The notes beneath the pieces were generated by a model, which was not told where the DNA came from, did not search any database, and worked only from the letters and a program-made list of their open reading frames with translations. Shown in pieces: positions 17,276 to 26,149 of a stretch of DNA of 64,000 bases. This stretch comes from UBA7672 sp040398465 (GTDB taxonomy: Bacteria; Pseudomonadota; Alphaproteobacteria; Caulobacterales; Hyphomonadaceae): contig JBBAUA010000001.1 in NCBI GenBank assembly GCA_040398465.1, positions 62,001-126,000 on the forward strand. Reading direction: 5' to 3'. Made by a program: the position numbers and the translations under genes. The first letter of the stretch is position 1; every line of letters begins with the position of its first letter.

Positions 17276-18087
17276 GCACGTTTCCTTGGTTTGATCGTTG
17301 GTTCGGCCCGGTCATTGTCGGGTCGGGCCAGAGTGGTCCGTCGTTCGCGCTGGTCCGGTTTATCGCGATACTTTGCGCCCTTGAGAAGAAGGCGCAGGGC
17401 CTGCCAGTGGATCGCAACCACCACCCCAAGCCCCGACAGAGGCATCGCAACCATCCACTTGAGGACCCCTGCAGAACCCATGGCGCGCGGTTTCACCGCG
17501 AGATTGGCGAAGTGCTGCGGCCCCTCCGCGTCGAAGTTGACGACGCTCACGCTCTGCACGTCCTGCGAGCGCCGAATTGCGAACTGGTATTTCCCGTCAA
17601 CGGCGAAGAAGGGCGAGACATGAAATTCCTTGTCCGCGCTCTGGCGTCCCTCGGCCGGCGACAGGGCGCTGACATACGCATGCGCTTCGCCGAACGTGTT
17701 GTGCACCTCGTAGATCACGCCGAGCAGGATCCCGTCTGACGAAAAGCCGTACCAGACCGAGATCGGCGCGAAGCCATAGCCAAGCACGCGTGGGAAAGTG
17801 AGAAGGCGTATCGCACCTCCGCCAAGATCGATACCGGCCTCTACGAAATGCTGCTCAGCCCAGGTGCGAAGAGGCGCGCCGGCGGTGCGTGGGCCGTAGT
17901 CCTGAGACTTGAAGGCAATGATGTTGCCGCGGCCTACCGAGAACAGTTTAGCCAGTCCGTCCGCTTCTTCCAGCCGATCGATGTCGATCTCCAGCATGGC
18001 GATGCGATGCGAGAAGCTCCGCCGGAAGGGCCGCTGGCGGGTGTGCACCGTCTTGCCGAACCAGAGCTGAGCTGCCGGAAGCGTCAT
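17272..18087 (-). CDS. DUF1365 domain-containing protein
   Basis: A 271-residue protein of the DUF1365 family, recognised from HTRQRPFRRSFSHRIAMLEI at the N-terminus, FPRVLGYGFAPISVWYGF and VYEVHNTFGEAHAY-type motifs. Its biochemical role is not established, but it nearly always sits with a cyclopropane-synthase-like gene and an FAD oxidoreductase, which points to membrane lipid modification. One hydrophobic stretch near residue 215 (WMVAMPLSGLGVVVAIHW) could anchor it to the membrane. It overlaps both neighbours by four bases. Confidence 0.85.
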   Translation of the reverse strand: MTLPAAQLWFGKTVHTRQRPFRRSFSHRIAMLEIDIDRLEEADGLAKLFSVGRGNIIAFKSQDYGPRTAGAPLRTWAEQHFVEAGIDLGGGAIRLLTFPRVLGYGFAPISVWYGFSSDGILLGVIYEVHNTFGEAHAYVSALSPAEGRQSADKEFHVSPFFAVDGKYQFAIRRSQDVQSVSVVNFDAEGPQHFANLAVKPRAMGSAGVLKWMVAMPLSGLGVVVAIHWQALRLLLKGAKYRDKPDQRERRTTLARPDNDRAEPTIKPRKRA

Positions 18088-19424
18088 GGCGTTCCTGCGA
18101 CTAGCAGATGCGGCGCGGGCCGCGCCGCTGCCCCATGGGACAAGGTATGCGTATACTGCGTTGTGGCCTGCCAGGGAACACTGCCGCCCAGCGCGAACGC
18201 AGCCTCAAGCCCTGTACGCAGGCCAGCTTCGTGGAACCCGTCACCGAGCCACGCGCCGGCGAAGAACAGCCCGTCCTGGCCCTGCAATCGCTGTATCCCG
18301 CGACGGCCCGCCGCTGACGCCGTGTCGTACATCGGGTGCTCGAACTCGTAGACGCCAAATGTCTTTACTGGATCGGGCTGACGCACCGGGTTCAGCGTGA
18401 CGAAGACCGGATGCGATTTCGGCAGCTTCTGAAGCCGGTTCATCCAGTAGGTCACACAGACGCTGTCGTCCGCGCCTTTGGCGACGTTCCACGACGCCCA
18501 CGCCATCCGCCGCTGAGGCATCAGCGCGCCATCATGATGCAGCACGGCTGAGTTCTTCGAGAAGCGGATCGAGCCAAGCGCCATGCGCTGCTCTTCGCAG
18601 TCGCGATCGAGCATGCGCTTCGCCTCGTCGGCGTGGCAGGCGAAGATCACGGCGTCGAACATTTCTGGCTGCTTGTTGCGCTCCAGAACCTGCACCTTGC
18701 CGCCGCCGATCGGCTTCACATTCTGGATGTTGGCGGACGACCGCAGCGATCCAGCGAGATCCGAGAGCAGGCGCTTCACATAAGTCCGGCTGCCGCCCTT
18801 CACCGTGCGCCACATGGGGCGGATCGTGTGCATCAGGCGATGGTTGTCGAAGAACTGCAGGAAGCTGACGACTGGGTAATCCAGCATCAGCTTTTCCGGG
18901 GTCGACCAGATCGCGGCGCTCATGGGCAGAAGATACGCATCCCGGAACAGCTGGGAATAGCCATGCATGTCCAGCCACGCGCCAAGGCTCATGTCCGGGA
19001 CAGTGTCCTTGGCCAGTTCGGCGCGAGCCCTGCTGTTGAAGTCGAGGATCTCGCCGATCATCCCGCGGAACCTGCCGTCCAGCGCATTGCGCTTCCAGGC
19101 GAAAAGGCCGAGCGGATCGGAGGACCATTCATAGCCGTCAGGGTCCGAGACGGCGAACGCCATATCAGTCATCACGGTTGGCACATCGAGATGGTTCAGC
19201 AGCGCTGTGAAGTTGGGATAGTTCGGCCGGTTGAAACAGATGAAGCCGATGTCCACCGACATCGGCATGCCCTGATGGTCTATGTCGATCGTCCACGCAT
19301 GGCCGCCGAAACGCTCGGCGCTGTCATAGACGACAACTTCAGATGTCTCACGCAGAGCCCAGGCCGCGCCAAGGCCGGCCACGCCCCCGCCAATAACCGC
19401 GATGCGCTTGCGCCGAGAGATCAT
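18084..19424 (-). CDS. NAD(P)/FAD-dependent oxidoreductase (amine-oxidase fold)
   Basis: A 446-residue flavoprotein. The FAD-binding Rossmann motif is VIGGGVAGLGAAWALRE (residues 10-26), followed by GGHAWTIDI and, at the C-terminus, GLFFAGAWLGDGFHEAGL, the second FAD contact typical of amine-oxidase and desaturase-like flavoproteins. Its position between photolyase and DUF1365/methyltransferase matches operons in which a related protein desaturates a methylated fatty acid. The substrate is inferred from context only. Confidence 0.85.
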   Translation of the reverse strand: MISRRKRIAVIGGGVAGLGAAWALRETSEVVVYDSAERFGGHAWTIDIDHQGMPMSVDIGFICFNRPNYPNFTALLNHLDVPTVMTDMAFAVSDPDGYEWSSDPLGLFAWKRNALDGRFRGMIGEILDFNSRARAELAKDTVPDMSLGAWLDMHGYSQLFRDAYLLPMSAAIWSTPEKLMLDYPVVSFLQFFDNHRLMHTIRPMWRTVKGGSRTYVKRLLSDLAGSLRSSANIQNVKPIGGGKVQVLERNKQPEMFDAVIFACHADEAKRMLDRDCEEQRMALGSIRFSKNSAVLHHDGALMPQRRMAWASWNVAKGADDSVCVTYWMNRLQKLPKSHPVFVTLNPVRQPDPVKTFGVYEFEHPMYDTASAAGRRGIQRLQGQDGLFFAGAWLGDGFHEAGLRTGLEAAFALGGSVPWQATTQYTHTLSHGAAARPAPHLLVAGTP

Positions 19425-20872
19425 GCTGCAGTCTCCTGACTGGAACCCTTGTAGGTCTCAAGAGCCCGTTTGCGTGCGAAGTCATGGTCGACAATTGGTT
19501 GAGGATAGGTATCGCCAAGCGTCACGCCGGCGACAGAGAGCACGCCAGCCGGCGCTTCCCAGGGATGATGGATCCACTTCGGCGGCAGCTTCGCCAGCTC
19601 AGGAACCCATCGGCCAACGTATGCGCCCTCGGGATCGAACTTCTCACCCTGCAGGATGGGATTGAACACGCGGAAATAAGGGGCGGCGTCAGCTCCCGTT
19701 CCGGCCGTCCACTGCCAGCCATTTGCGTTGTTGGCTTCGTCCGCATCCACCAGCGTATCCCAGAACCATTCCTCGCCCTTGCGCCAGTGCACGAGCAGGT
19801 CTTTCGCAAAGAAGGATGCGACAATCATGCGGACACGATTGTGCATCCACCCCGTCGTCCACAGCTGCCGCATGCCGGCGTCAACGATGGGATAGCCGGT
19901 CTGACCGCGTTTCCACGCTTCAAGTTCGGTCTTGGTGCCCTTGCGCCATTCGACCGCCTCGAACTGCCGCCGCCAGCTCAACCGGCCCATGTCCGGATCA
20001 TGATAGAGCAGGTAGTGCGAGAAATCGCGCCACGCGATCTCGGAGAGGAACTTCTGAACCTCGCGCGCGGACGCCTCGCCCGACTCCTCCGCATGACGCG
20101 CCGCGCGCCACACCTGATGCGGGCTGATCTCGCCGAAATGCAGATGGGGAGAAAGACGCGACGTGCTCTCTTCGGCCGGCATGTTGCGACCGTCCGCATA
20201 GTTGCTGATCGGACCCGCGAGGAAGGCGCGCAGACGCTTGCGGGCGCCTATCTCGCCCGGGGTCCACATCTCGCCGAACCCCGTCGACCAGTCCGGCTTG
20301 CTTGGATGCAGATCCCACATGTCGATGTCATCGGAGGGAAGCTTCGGCCCAGCCGCGAGCGTCCGCGGCTCCGGCGCCGGATCCGGGATCGTGATGCTCG
20401 CCTGCAGCGCCTTCCAGAACGGCGTGAACACCTTGAAGTCGCCGCCCGATCCGGTCTTCAGGGCAAATGGCTCGACAAGCAGAGAGCCGTTGAAGCTGTG
20501 CGCCTCGACGCCATCCTTCTTGAGTGCGGCCTTGATCCGCTCATCGATTTTTCGCGCCGGGCCATAGCGGCGGTTCCAGTAGACGGCGGCCGCCCCGGTC
20601 TTCGCGACCAGATCCGCGATGACTGTCTCGGCCGGACCCTTGCGCAGAACAAGCTTCCCGCCCTTTGCGGCGATCCGCTCGCCGAGGCTGCGGAGCGACT
20701 TGTCCAGCCACCACCGGCTCGCCCCGCCGGGCGCGCGTGATTCGCGGCTCGATTCATCGAGAATGTAGAGCAGGAACAGGGGCCGTCCGGTCGCGTGCGC
20801 TGCAGCAAGAGCGGGGTTGTCCGCCAGTCGCAGGTCGTCCCGAAACCAGTAGAGGACAGGGTTATCGGACAA
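19421..20872 (-). CDS. phrB: deoxyribodipyrimidine photolyase
   Basis: A 483-residue light-driven repair enzyme for cyclobutane pyrimidine dimers. The N-terminal antenna domain starts LYWFRDDLRLADNPAL; the FAD-binding region contains SRLSPHLHFGEISP, WRDFSHYLLYHDP, GYPIVDAGMRQLWTTGWMHNR and VDADEANNANGWQWTAGTG, all diagnostic of class I photolyases. The start is TTG 20872 with GTGAGC just upstream. It leads the four-gene operon; a candidate ECF-type promoter overlaps the end of the preceding hydroxylase gene. Confidence 0.93.
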   Translation of the reverse strand: MSDNPVLYWFRDDLRLADNPALAAAHATGRPLFLLYILDESSRESRAPGGASRWWLDKSLRSLGERIAAKGGKLVLRKGPAETVIADLVAKTGAAAVYWNRRYGPARKIDERIKAALKKDGVEAHSFNGSLLVEPFALKTGSGGDFKVFTPFWKALQASITIPDPAPEPRTLAAGPKLPSDDIDMWDLHPSKPDWSTGFGEMWTPGEIGARKRLRAFLAGPISNYADGRNMPAEESTSRLSPHLHFGEISPHQVWRAARHAEESGEASAREVQKFLSEIAWRDFSHYLLYHDPDMGRLSWRRQFEAVEWRKGTKTELEAWKRGQTGYPIVDAGMRQLWTTGWMHNRVRMIVASFFAKDLLVHWRKGEEWFWDTLVDADEANNANGWQWTAGTGADAAPYFRVFNPILQGEKFDPEGAYVGRWVPELAKLPPKWIHHPWEAPAGVLSVAGVTLGDTYPQPIVDHDFARKRALETYKGSSQETAA

Positions 20873-20902
20873 TTCTGCTCACGCGTTTGGACAGGCTTTG
20901 GC

Positions 20903-20932
20903 TCACTACGAGCCGGGGGGGTAAACGGATCA
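20903..20932 (-). promoter_or_regulatory. candidate RpoE(ChrR)-type promoter of the photolyase operon
   Basis: On the minus strand TGATCC (20932-20927) is followed after exactly 18 bases by TAGTGA (20908-20903), about 30 bases upstream of the photolyase TTG. The -35 matches the TGATCC element of the singlet-oxygen sigma factor promoters described in Rhodobacter; the -10 is only a partial match to TAAGA. The first three bases of the -35 are the stop codon of the hydroxylase gene. Confidence 0.35.
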
Positions 20933-21781
20933 GCCGACGGCCTTGGCCCTTGCGTAAGCCTGCGTGCCCGCATGGACAACGCCATCCGTGGGCAGCACCG
21001 TGTCAGCCACGTAGTCAGCCCCATCCCCCAGCCGGCCATAGAGCGGCGCAAAGTCAGTGTCGACGGTGGCGCGGAACAGTTCGTCGTAGGAGCGAATGAC
21101 GAAATAGGTCTGCTGAAAATCGTCGATCCGATACCGCGTGCGCATCACGCGCTCGAGGTCGAACCGCAAGCGGTTGGGCGAGGGATCGTCTAGCGCGAAG
21201 ATCGATTCGTCCTTCGAGGAGGAGATGCCGGCGCCATAGATGCGGACGCCCTGCGGCGTCTCGATCAGGCCGAACTCGACTGTATACCAGTAGAGCGCCG
21301 CCAGGTTCTTCAGCCGCCCGAACTTCATCGCGCGCAGGCCGCCCTTGCCATAGGCCTCCATGTAGTCGGCAAACACTGGATCTGTCAGCAGCGGCACATG
21401 ACCGAACACGTCGTGGAAGATGTCCGGCTCCTGCAGGTAGTCAAGCTGCGCACGCGTGCGGATGAACTGGCCGGCGGGGAAGCGGCGATTGGCGAGGTGG
21501 TTGAAGAACACCTCGTCCGGCACGAGGCCCGGCACGGCCACGACCTCGAAGCCCGTGCGCGCCTTGAGCTCTACATTGATCTCCGCAAAGTTCGGGATAC
21601 CGCCGCGGTTGAGGTTCAGCGTCTCGATCCCGCGCAACATCGCTGGGTCAGCGCGATCCTTCAGGATGTCCACCTGCCGCCGATAGAGGAAATCCCACAC
21701 GGCGTGTTCGTCAGCCGTGTAGCCCCTCCAGTTCTGGTCGATGACGAAGTCATCGCGCACGGTTGTGTGGCTGGTGTTCAT
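20930..21781 (-). CDS. phhA: phenylalanine 4-monooxygenase
   Basis: A 283-residue tetrahydrobiopterin-dependent aromatic amino acid hydroxylase that converts phenylalanine to tyrosine. The iron site is in DIFHDVFGHVPLL (two His), with the downstream Glu in ALYWYTVEFGLI. The N-terminus (TVRDDFVIDQNWRGYTADEH) is short and catalytic-only, as in bacterial enzymes without a regulatory domain. Pterin recycling genes are not next to it. It lies between ispH and the photolyase operon on the same strand. Confidence 0.93.
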   Translation of the reverse strand: MNTSHTTVRDDFVIDQNWRGYTADEHAVWDFLYRRQVDILKDRADPAMLRGIETLNLNRGGIPNFAEINVELKARTGFEVVAVPGLVPDEVFFNHLANRRFPAGQFIRTRAQLDYLQEPDIFHDVFGHVPLLTDPVFADYMEAYGKGGLRAMKFGRLKNLAALYWYTVEFGLIETPQGVRIYGAGISSSKDESIFALDDPSPNRLRFDLERVMRTRYRIDDFQQTYFVIRSYDELFRATVDTDFAPLYGRLGDGADYVADTVLPTDGVVHAGTQAYARAKAVG

Positions 21782-21822
21782 GCCCTGAGTGTAGGCCTGT
21801 TCACGGGGTTCGTCACGTCCCG

Positions 21823-22770
21823 CTAGACTTCCTCAAGCACGCGCGGAATGCGGAACACCACGTCTTCCTGGGCTGTCACCACTTCCTGCACCGATACCTC
21901 GAACCGCGCGCGGCACGCCGCGATCACCCCCTGCACGAGCGACTCCGGCGCGGATGCTCCAGCCGTCAGACCCAGCGTCTTCACGCCATCGAACCAGCGC
22001 CAGTCGATGTTCTCCGCCGACGCAATCAGGTAGGCTGCCTGCGCGCCTGAACGCTCCGCCACTTCCTTCAGTCGTACCGAGTTTGATGAGTTCGCGGCGC
22101 CGATCACGAGCACCAGTTCAGCTTGCTCCGCGATCACCTTCACCGCGTCTTGCCGGTTGGTGGTCGCATAGCAGATGTCATCCTTGCGCGGCTCCGACAA
22201 TTGCGGGAATCGGCGGCGCAGCGCCTCGACGATGTCGCGCGTATCCTCGACGCTCAGCGTGGTCTGCGTGACATAGGCGAGCTTGCTCGCGTCTTCCGGT
22301 ACGAACGCGTCAGCATCCGCCACGGTCTCGATCAGCGTCATCGACCCGGGCTCGATCTGGCCCATGGTGCCGATCACTTCGGGATGGCCTTCATGTCCGA
22401 TCAGCAGGGTGTGCAGTCCGTTACGAGCATGCCGCTGCGCCTCGGCATGCACCTTGGAGACCAGCGGGCAGGTCGCGTCCACAAACGTCATCTGCCGCCG
22501 CGCGGCCTCGGCCGGAACCACTTTCGGCACGCCATGGGCGGAGAACACCACCGGCCGGTCATCCGGGCATTCACCCAGTTCCTCGACGAACACGGCGCCC
22601 ATCGCCTCAAGGCGCTTAACAACGTGAGCGTTATGTACGATCTCATGCCGCACGAAGACCGGCGCGCCCCATTTGGCCAGGGCCTGCTCCACGATCTGGA
22701 TGGCGCGGTCCACCCCAGCGCAGAACCCGCGCGGCGCGGCAAGCAGGATGGCTAGGGGTGGCTTGGTCAT
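21823..22770 (-). CDS. ispH: 4-hydroxy-3-methylbut-2-enyl diphosphate reductase
   Basis: A 315-residue iron-sulfur enzyme catalysing the last step of the non-mevalonate isoprenoid pathway. The three cluster cysteines are in GFCAGVDRAI, ATCPLVSKVH and CYATTNRQDA; the VVFSAHGVPK and GHEGHPEV motifs are also family-typical. It starts at ATG 22770 next to a 234-base gap containing two hairpins. Confidence 0.95.
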   Translation of the reverse strand: MTKPPLAILLAAPRGFCAGVDRAIQIVEQALAKWGAPVFVRHEIVHNAHVVKRLEAMGAVFVEELGECPDDRPVVFSAHGVPKVVPAEAARRQMTFVDATCPLVSKVHAEAQRHARNGLHTLLIGHEGHPEVIGTMGQIEPGSMTLIETVADADAFVPEDASKLAYVTQTTLSVEDTRDIVEALRRRFPQLSEPRKDDICYATTNRQDAVKVIAEQAELVLVIGAANSSNSVRLKEVAERSGAQAAYLIASAENIDWRWFDGVKTLGLTAGASAPESLVQGVIAACRARFEVSVQEVVTAQEDVVFRIPRVLEEV

Positions 22771-22805
22771 GCGTTCAGCAACAGGGAGCAGGGAATGGGC
22801 GGCAG

Positions 22806-22923
22806 GGGAGCAGGCACTAGGACCTCACACACTCCCATACTACTGCCTACTCCCTCTTGCCTACAGCCCGGCGCAAGCTGCCCAAAAGAGGCAAATCTTG
22901 GGCAGCTTCTCGGCGTTGCGCCG
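22806..22923. repeat. two adjacent imperfect hairpins between ispH and a lipoprotein gene
   Basis: Hairpin one pairs GGGAGCAGGCA (22806-22816) with TGCCTACTCCC (22844-22854), one mismatch. Hairpin two has an 11-bp perfect stem, AAGCTGCCCAA (22875-22885) with TTGGGCAGCTT (22898-22908), closed outside by CGGCGC (22869-22874) and GCGCCG (22918-22923). The gap separates divergent genes, so neither is a terminator for them. This resembles a mobile palindromic repeat or a regulatory structure. Confidence 0.5.
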
Positions 22924-23004
22924 GGGCTCGGTTAGGCGCTATCACCGCCCGGAGTTCGAACCGTCGCGGCGCATGGCCGTGGCGGCCTGTGTCAGGGTGC
23001 CCCC

Positions 23005-23574
23005 GTGAAGCGTTCAGTTGCCGCCTGCCTGGGTCTCTCCGCCATGCTGATGACCAGCTGCGCGGGCGTGGATCTGGACGATTCGCCCAACGTCGGCCCG
23101 TGCCCGGTCGCCGGCACGCTTTACGACGCCAGCCGTGTCGTCGAGATCGATGGCCCCGAGCGGCACGAGAACGTTGAGTATACCGGCGAAATCCAGGGCC
23201 TGCGGGGCTTCTGTCGCTATGTCGGCATCAACCCCATCACGATGGAAATCGAGATCGATTTTGCCTTCGGCAAAGGCCCCAAGGCGACCGCCTCCACCCG
23301 CACCTATCCCGTCTTCGTCACCGTTACCCGCCGCGACCGCAGCGTGCTGGCCAAGGAGCGTTTCGACATCCAGGTCGCCTGGCCCGCCGGCAAGGACATC
23401 GTCCGCCACACGGAAACCGTGCCGGGCATCGTGATCCCGCGCGCCAACGAGACCATTTCGGGCTCGAACTTCGAAATTCTCGTCGGCTTCGACCTGACGC
23501 CGGAACAGCTCGCCTACAACCGGAGCGGCACTCGCTTCACGATCAACGTTGCGAAACCCGCCGCCGGCCAGTAG
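23005..23574 (+). CDS. hypothetical lipoprotein
   Basis: A 189-residue exported protein with a type II signal peptide: MKRSVAACLGLSAMLMTSC, lipobox LMTSC. The mature part is predicted beta-rich and contains two more cysteines (GPCPVAG and GFCRYVG) that could form a disulfide. No named domain is recognised. It lies 39 bases upstream of argS and may be co-transcribed with it. The start is GTG 23005. Confidence 0.7.
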   Translation: MKRSVAACLGLSAMLMTSCAGVDLDDSPNVGPCPVAGTLYDASRVVEIDGPERHENVEYTGEIQGLRGFCRYVGINPITMEIEIDFAFGKGPKATASTRTYPVFVTVTRRDRSVLAKERFDIQVAWPAGKDIVRHTETVPGIVIPRANETISGSNFEILVGFDLTPEQLAYNRSGTRFTINVAKPAAGQ

Positions 23575-23613
23575 TCCGGCGGGGCCCAGACCAGCCCCTC
23601 TCCGGACCTTACC

Positions 23614-25386
23614 ATGACCAAGCCCCAGGACCTTGCCGACCAGCTGTCGGACGTCGCCGGCGCCGCTTTCGCGGCCATGGGCATTGATGCTGGTGCGGGA
23701 GTGATGCGCCGCTCTGACCGTCCTGACCTCGCCGACTTCCAGTGCAACGGCGCGATGGCCGCAGCCAAGAAGCTCAGCAAGAACCCGCGCGAGATCGCGA
23801 CGGCCGTCGTCGAGGCGCTGAAGGCTTCCCCGCTGGTCGCCGCATCCGAGGTCGCCGGCCCCGGCTTCATCAACGTACGCCTGACGCCCGCAGCGCTCGC
23901 CGCGCGCGCCGAGCAGATCGCCGCCGACCCGCGCTCCGGCGCGCGCAAGGTCGAGACGCCTCGCCGCGTCGTGATCGACTTCGGCGGCTGGAACGTCGCC
24001 AAGGAAATGCACATCGGCCACCTGCGCTCGACGGTGATCGGCGACAGCTTGCAGCGTCTGTTCCGCTTCATGGGGGACGCCGTCTCCAGCGATGTTCATC
24101 TCGGCGACTGGGGCCTGCAGATGGGCCAGCTCATCAACGAGGTGAAGCTGGAACAACCGGGTTTGCCATACTTCGACGCCAGCTTCACCGGCCCCTATCC
24201 CGAACAAAGCCCCGTCTCGATGGATGATCTTGGACGGCTCTATCCGCAGGCCTCCGCCAAGTCGAAATCCGACGAAGCGCGCCGCGACGAGGACCGCAAG
24301 GCGACGCAGGAACTGCAGTCCGGCCGCCCCGGCTATCGTGCGCTATGGCAACACTTCTGCAACGTCACCCGCGTCGGCCTCGAACGCGAATGTGCCAGCC
24401 TTGGCGTGCGCTTCGACCTGTGGAAGGGCGAAAGCGATGCGGAACCCTTCATCCCCGCGCTTGTCGAAGACCTGAAAGCCCGCGGCATCGCTGAACTGGA
24501 TGCAGGCGCATGGATCATCCGCGTCGCGCGCGAGACCGACAAGAAGGAGATGCCGCCTATCATCCTCGTGAACCGCGACGGCGCGATCGGCTATCACGGC
24601 TCCGATCTCGGCACGATTGTCGATCGCAAGCAGGGCATCGACCCGCAGCTGACGCTCTACGTCGTGGACCAGCGCCAGGCGCTGCACTTCGAACAGGTCT
24701 TCCGCGCCAGCGACCGGGCAGGGCTGATGCCCGAAAACACGCTCGAACACCTTGGCTTCGGCACGGTGAACGGTCCGGATGGCAAGCCGTACAAGACCCG
24801 CGACGGCGGCACGCTGAAACTCCAGGCGTTTATCGCCCAAGCTGATGAAGTCGCGACAGCGCGCATGAAGGAAGCCGAACTCGGCGCGGACGTCTCAACC
24901 GCCGAACAGCAAGATATCGCGCACAAGGTCGCCGTGGCAGCGATAAAATTCTCGGATCTCTCCAACGTCCGCACGACGAACTACATCTTCGACCTCGACC
25001 GCTTCATCTCGTTCGAGGGCAAGACTGGCCCGTACCTTCTCTACGCCGCGGTGCGCATCAAATCGCTCGCCCGCCGCGCCGAAGCGGAGGGCGTGAAGCC
25101 CGGCCCGATCATGATCGAACTGGACGCCGAGCGCGCACTCGTGCTTGCGCTTGACGCCTTCAACGACGCTCTGCGCGGCGCCTATGACAAGCGCATGCCG
25201 CACATCCTCTGCGATCACGCCTACACGCTGGCGCAGGCCTTCTCCGCCTTCTACGCAGCGGCTCCGATCCTCGTCGAAACCGACGCTGCGAAGAAAGCAT
25301 CCCGCTTCTCACTCGCCATGGCGACACTGAAGCAGCTGGAGCTGGCGCTGGGCCTCATCGGTATCGATACGCCGGACCGGATGTAG
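23614..25386 (+). CDS. argS: arginyl-tRNA synthetase
   Basis: A 590-residue class I aminoacyl-tRNA synthetase. HIGH is at residues 133-136 within GGWNVAKEMHIGHLRST, and the KMSK equivalent lies in the KTRDGGTLKL stretch. The N-terminal additional domain and C-terminal DALR-type anticodon-binding domain (LCDHAYTLAQAFSAFYAAAPI) are present. Length is normal for the family. GNAT acetyltransferase follows after 4 bases. Confidence 0.95.
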   Translation: MTKPQDLADQLSDVAGAAFAAMGIDAGAGVMRRSDRPDLADFQCNGAMAAAKKLSKNPREIATAVVEALKASPLVAASEVAGPGFINVRLTPAALAARAEQIAADPRSGARKVETPRRVVIDFGGWNVAKEMHIGHLRSTVIGDSLQRLFRFMGDAVSSDVHLGDWGLQMGQLINEVKLEQPGLPYFDASFTGPYPEQSPVSMDDLGRLYPQASAKSKSDEARRDEDRKATQELQSGRPGYRALWQHFCNVTRVGLERECASLGVRFDLWKGESDAEPFIPALVEDLKARGIAELDAGAWIIRVARETDKKEMPPIILVNRDGAIGYHGSDLGTIVDRKQGIDPQLTLYVVDQRQALHFEQVFRASDRAGLMPENTLEHLGFGTVNGPDGKPYKTRDGGTLKLQAFIAQADEVATARMKEAELGADVSTAEQQDIAHKVAVAAIKFSDLSNVRTTNYIFDLDRFISFEGKTGPYLLYAAVRIKSLARRAEAEGVKPGPIMIELDAERALVLALDAFNDALRGAYDKRMPHILCDHAYTLAQAFSAFYAAAPILVETDAAKKASRFSLAMATLKQLELALGLIGIDTPDRM

Positions 25387-25390
25387 GCAC

Positions 25391-25855
25391 ATGCAAGACA
25401 TCGGGTTTCGCGTCGACGATCTGACCGCATCAAAGTCTCAGGCGCTCGTGCGCCGCCATCTCGAGGGCATGCATGCGAACTCGCCGCAGGACAGCGTACA
25501 TGCCTTTGACATCGACAAGCTGCGTCAGCCCGGCGTCACGTTCTGGACCGGCTGGGTTGGTGAGGAGATCGCCGTGATGGGTGCTCTCAAACGGCTCGAT
25601 GCGGAGAGCGGTGAGATCAAATCAATGCGGGTGGCTGACGCCTTCCTCGGCCGCGGTGCGGGCAGGGCGATGCTCGAGCATATTCTCTCCGAGGCGCGCG
25701 CCGCCGGAATGAAGCATCTTTGGCTCGAGACCGGCTCAACACCAGCCTTTGACCCCGCCATTGGCCTGTACAAGAAAGCCGGGTTCCGCTTCTGCGGCCC
25801 GTTCGCCCACTACAAGGACGACCCGTTCAGCCGGTTCATGACACTGGCGCTGTAG
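25391..25855 (+). CDS. GNAT family N-acetyltransferase
   Basis: A 154-residue acetyltransferase. The acetyl-CoA-binding motif A is KSMRVADAFLGRGAGRAMLEH, with the Q/RxxGxG/A pattern as LGRGAG, and the C-terminal ETGSTPAFDPAIGLYKKAGF is typical of the PanM/YhfO-like GNAT group. The start lies 4 bases after argS, so the two are probably one transcript. The acceptor is unknown. Confidence 0.85.
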   Translation: MQDIGFRVDDLTASKSQALVRRHLEGMHANSPQDSVHAFDIDKLRQPGVTFWTGWVGEEIAVMGALKRLDAESGEIKSMRVADAFLGRGAGRAMLEHILSEARAAGMKHLWLETGSTPAFDPAIGLYKKAGFRFCGPFAHYKDDPFSRFMTLAL

Positions 25856-25876
25856 CTGGCGGCAGGCGCTGCAGCC

Positions 25877-26137
25877 TCACTTCTTTTTCGCAGGCGCCTT
25901 CTTCTTCGTTGCAGCTTTCTTCACCGCCGCCGGACCCGACTGCCACTCCGGCTTCAGATAGTAGGCCGCCAAGGCATTCGCGTGGCCATGCCCGAGGCCC
26001 AGCGCCTCCATGGCATGACTGCGCAGTTCGCCATGCGCCTTCAGCCCTGACTTGGACAGCACGGCCAGCATCTCTTTCTCGGACTTGCCCGAAGCCTTCG
26101 CGGCATTGTCGAGATAGGTGCGGATTCCCGTCGGCAT
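25877..26137 (-). CDS. DUF4287-like small protein with lysine-rich tail
   Basis: An 86-residue protein. The body (IRTYLDNAAKASGKSEKEM ... HAMEALGLGHGHANALAAYY) matches the small DUF4287 pattern. The last 17 residues are almost all Lys and Ala, ending KKKAPAKKK, a histone-like basic tail that might bind nucleic acid. It lies 12 bases after the M28 peptidase on the same strand, so likely shares its transcript. Function unknown. Confidence 0.65.
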   Translation of the reverse strand: MPTGIRTYLDNAAKASGKSEKEMLAVLSKSGLKAHGELRSHAMEALGLGHGHANALAAYYLKPEWQSGPAAVKKAATKKKAPAKKK

Positions 26138-26149
26138 CCCAGCCGTCGG

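Noticed and set aside
19484..20740. 418-codon plus-strand frame opposite the photolyase
   Set aside because: Antisense to a clear photolyase with no domain of its own.
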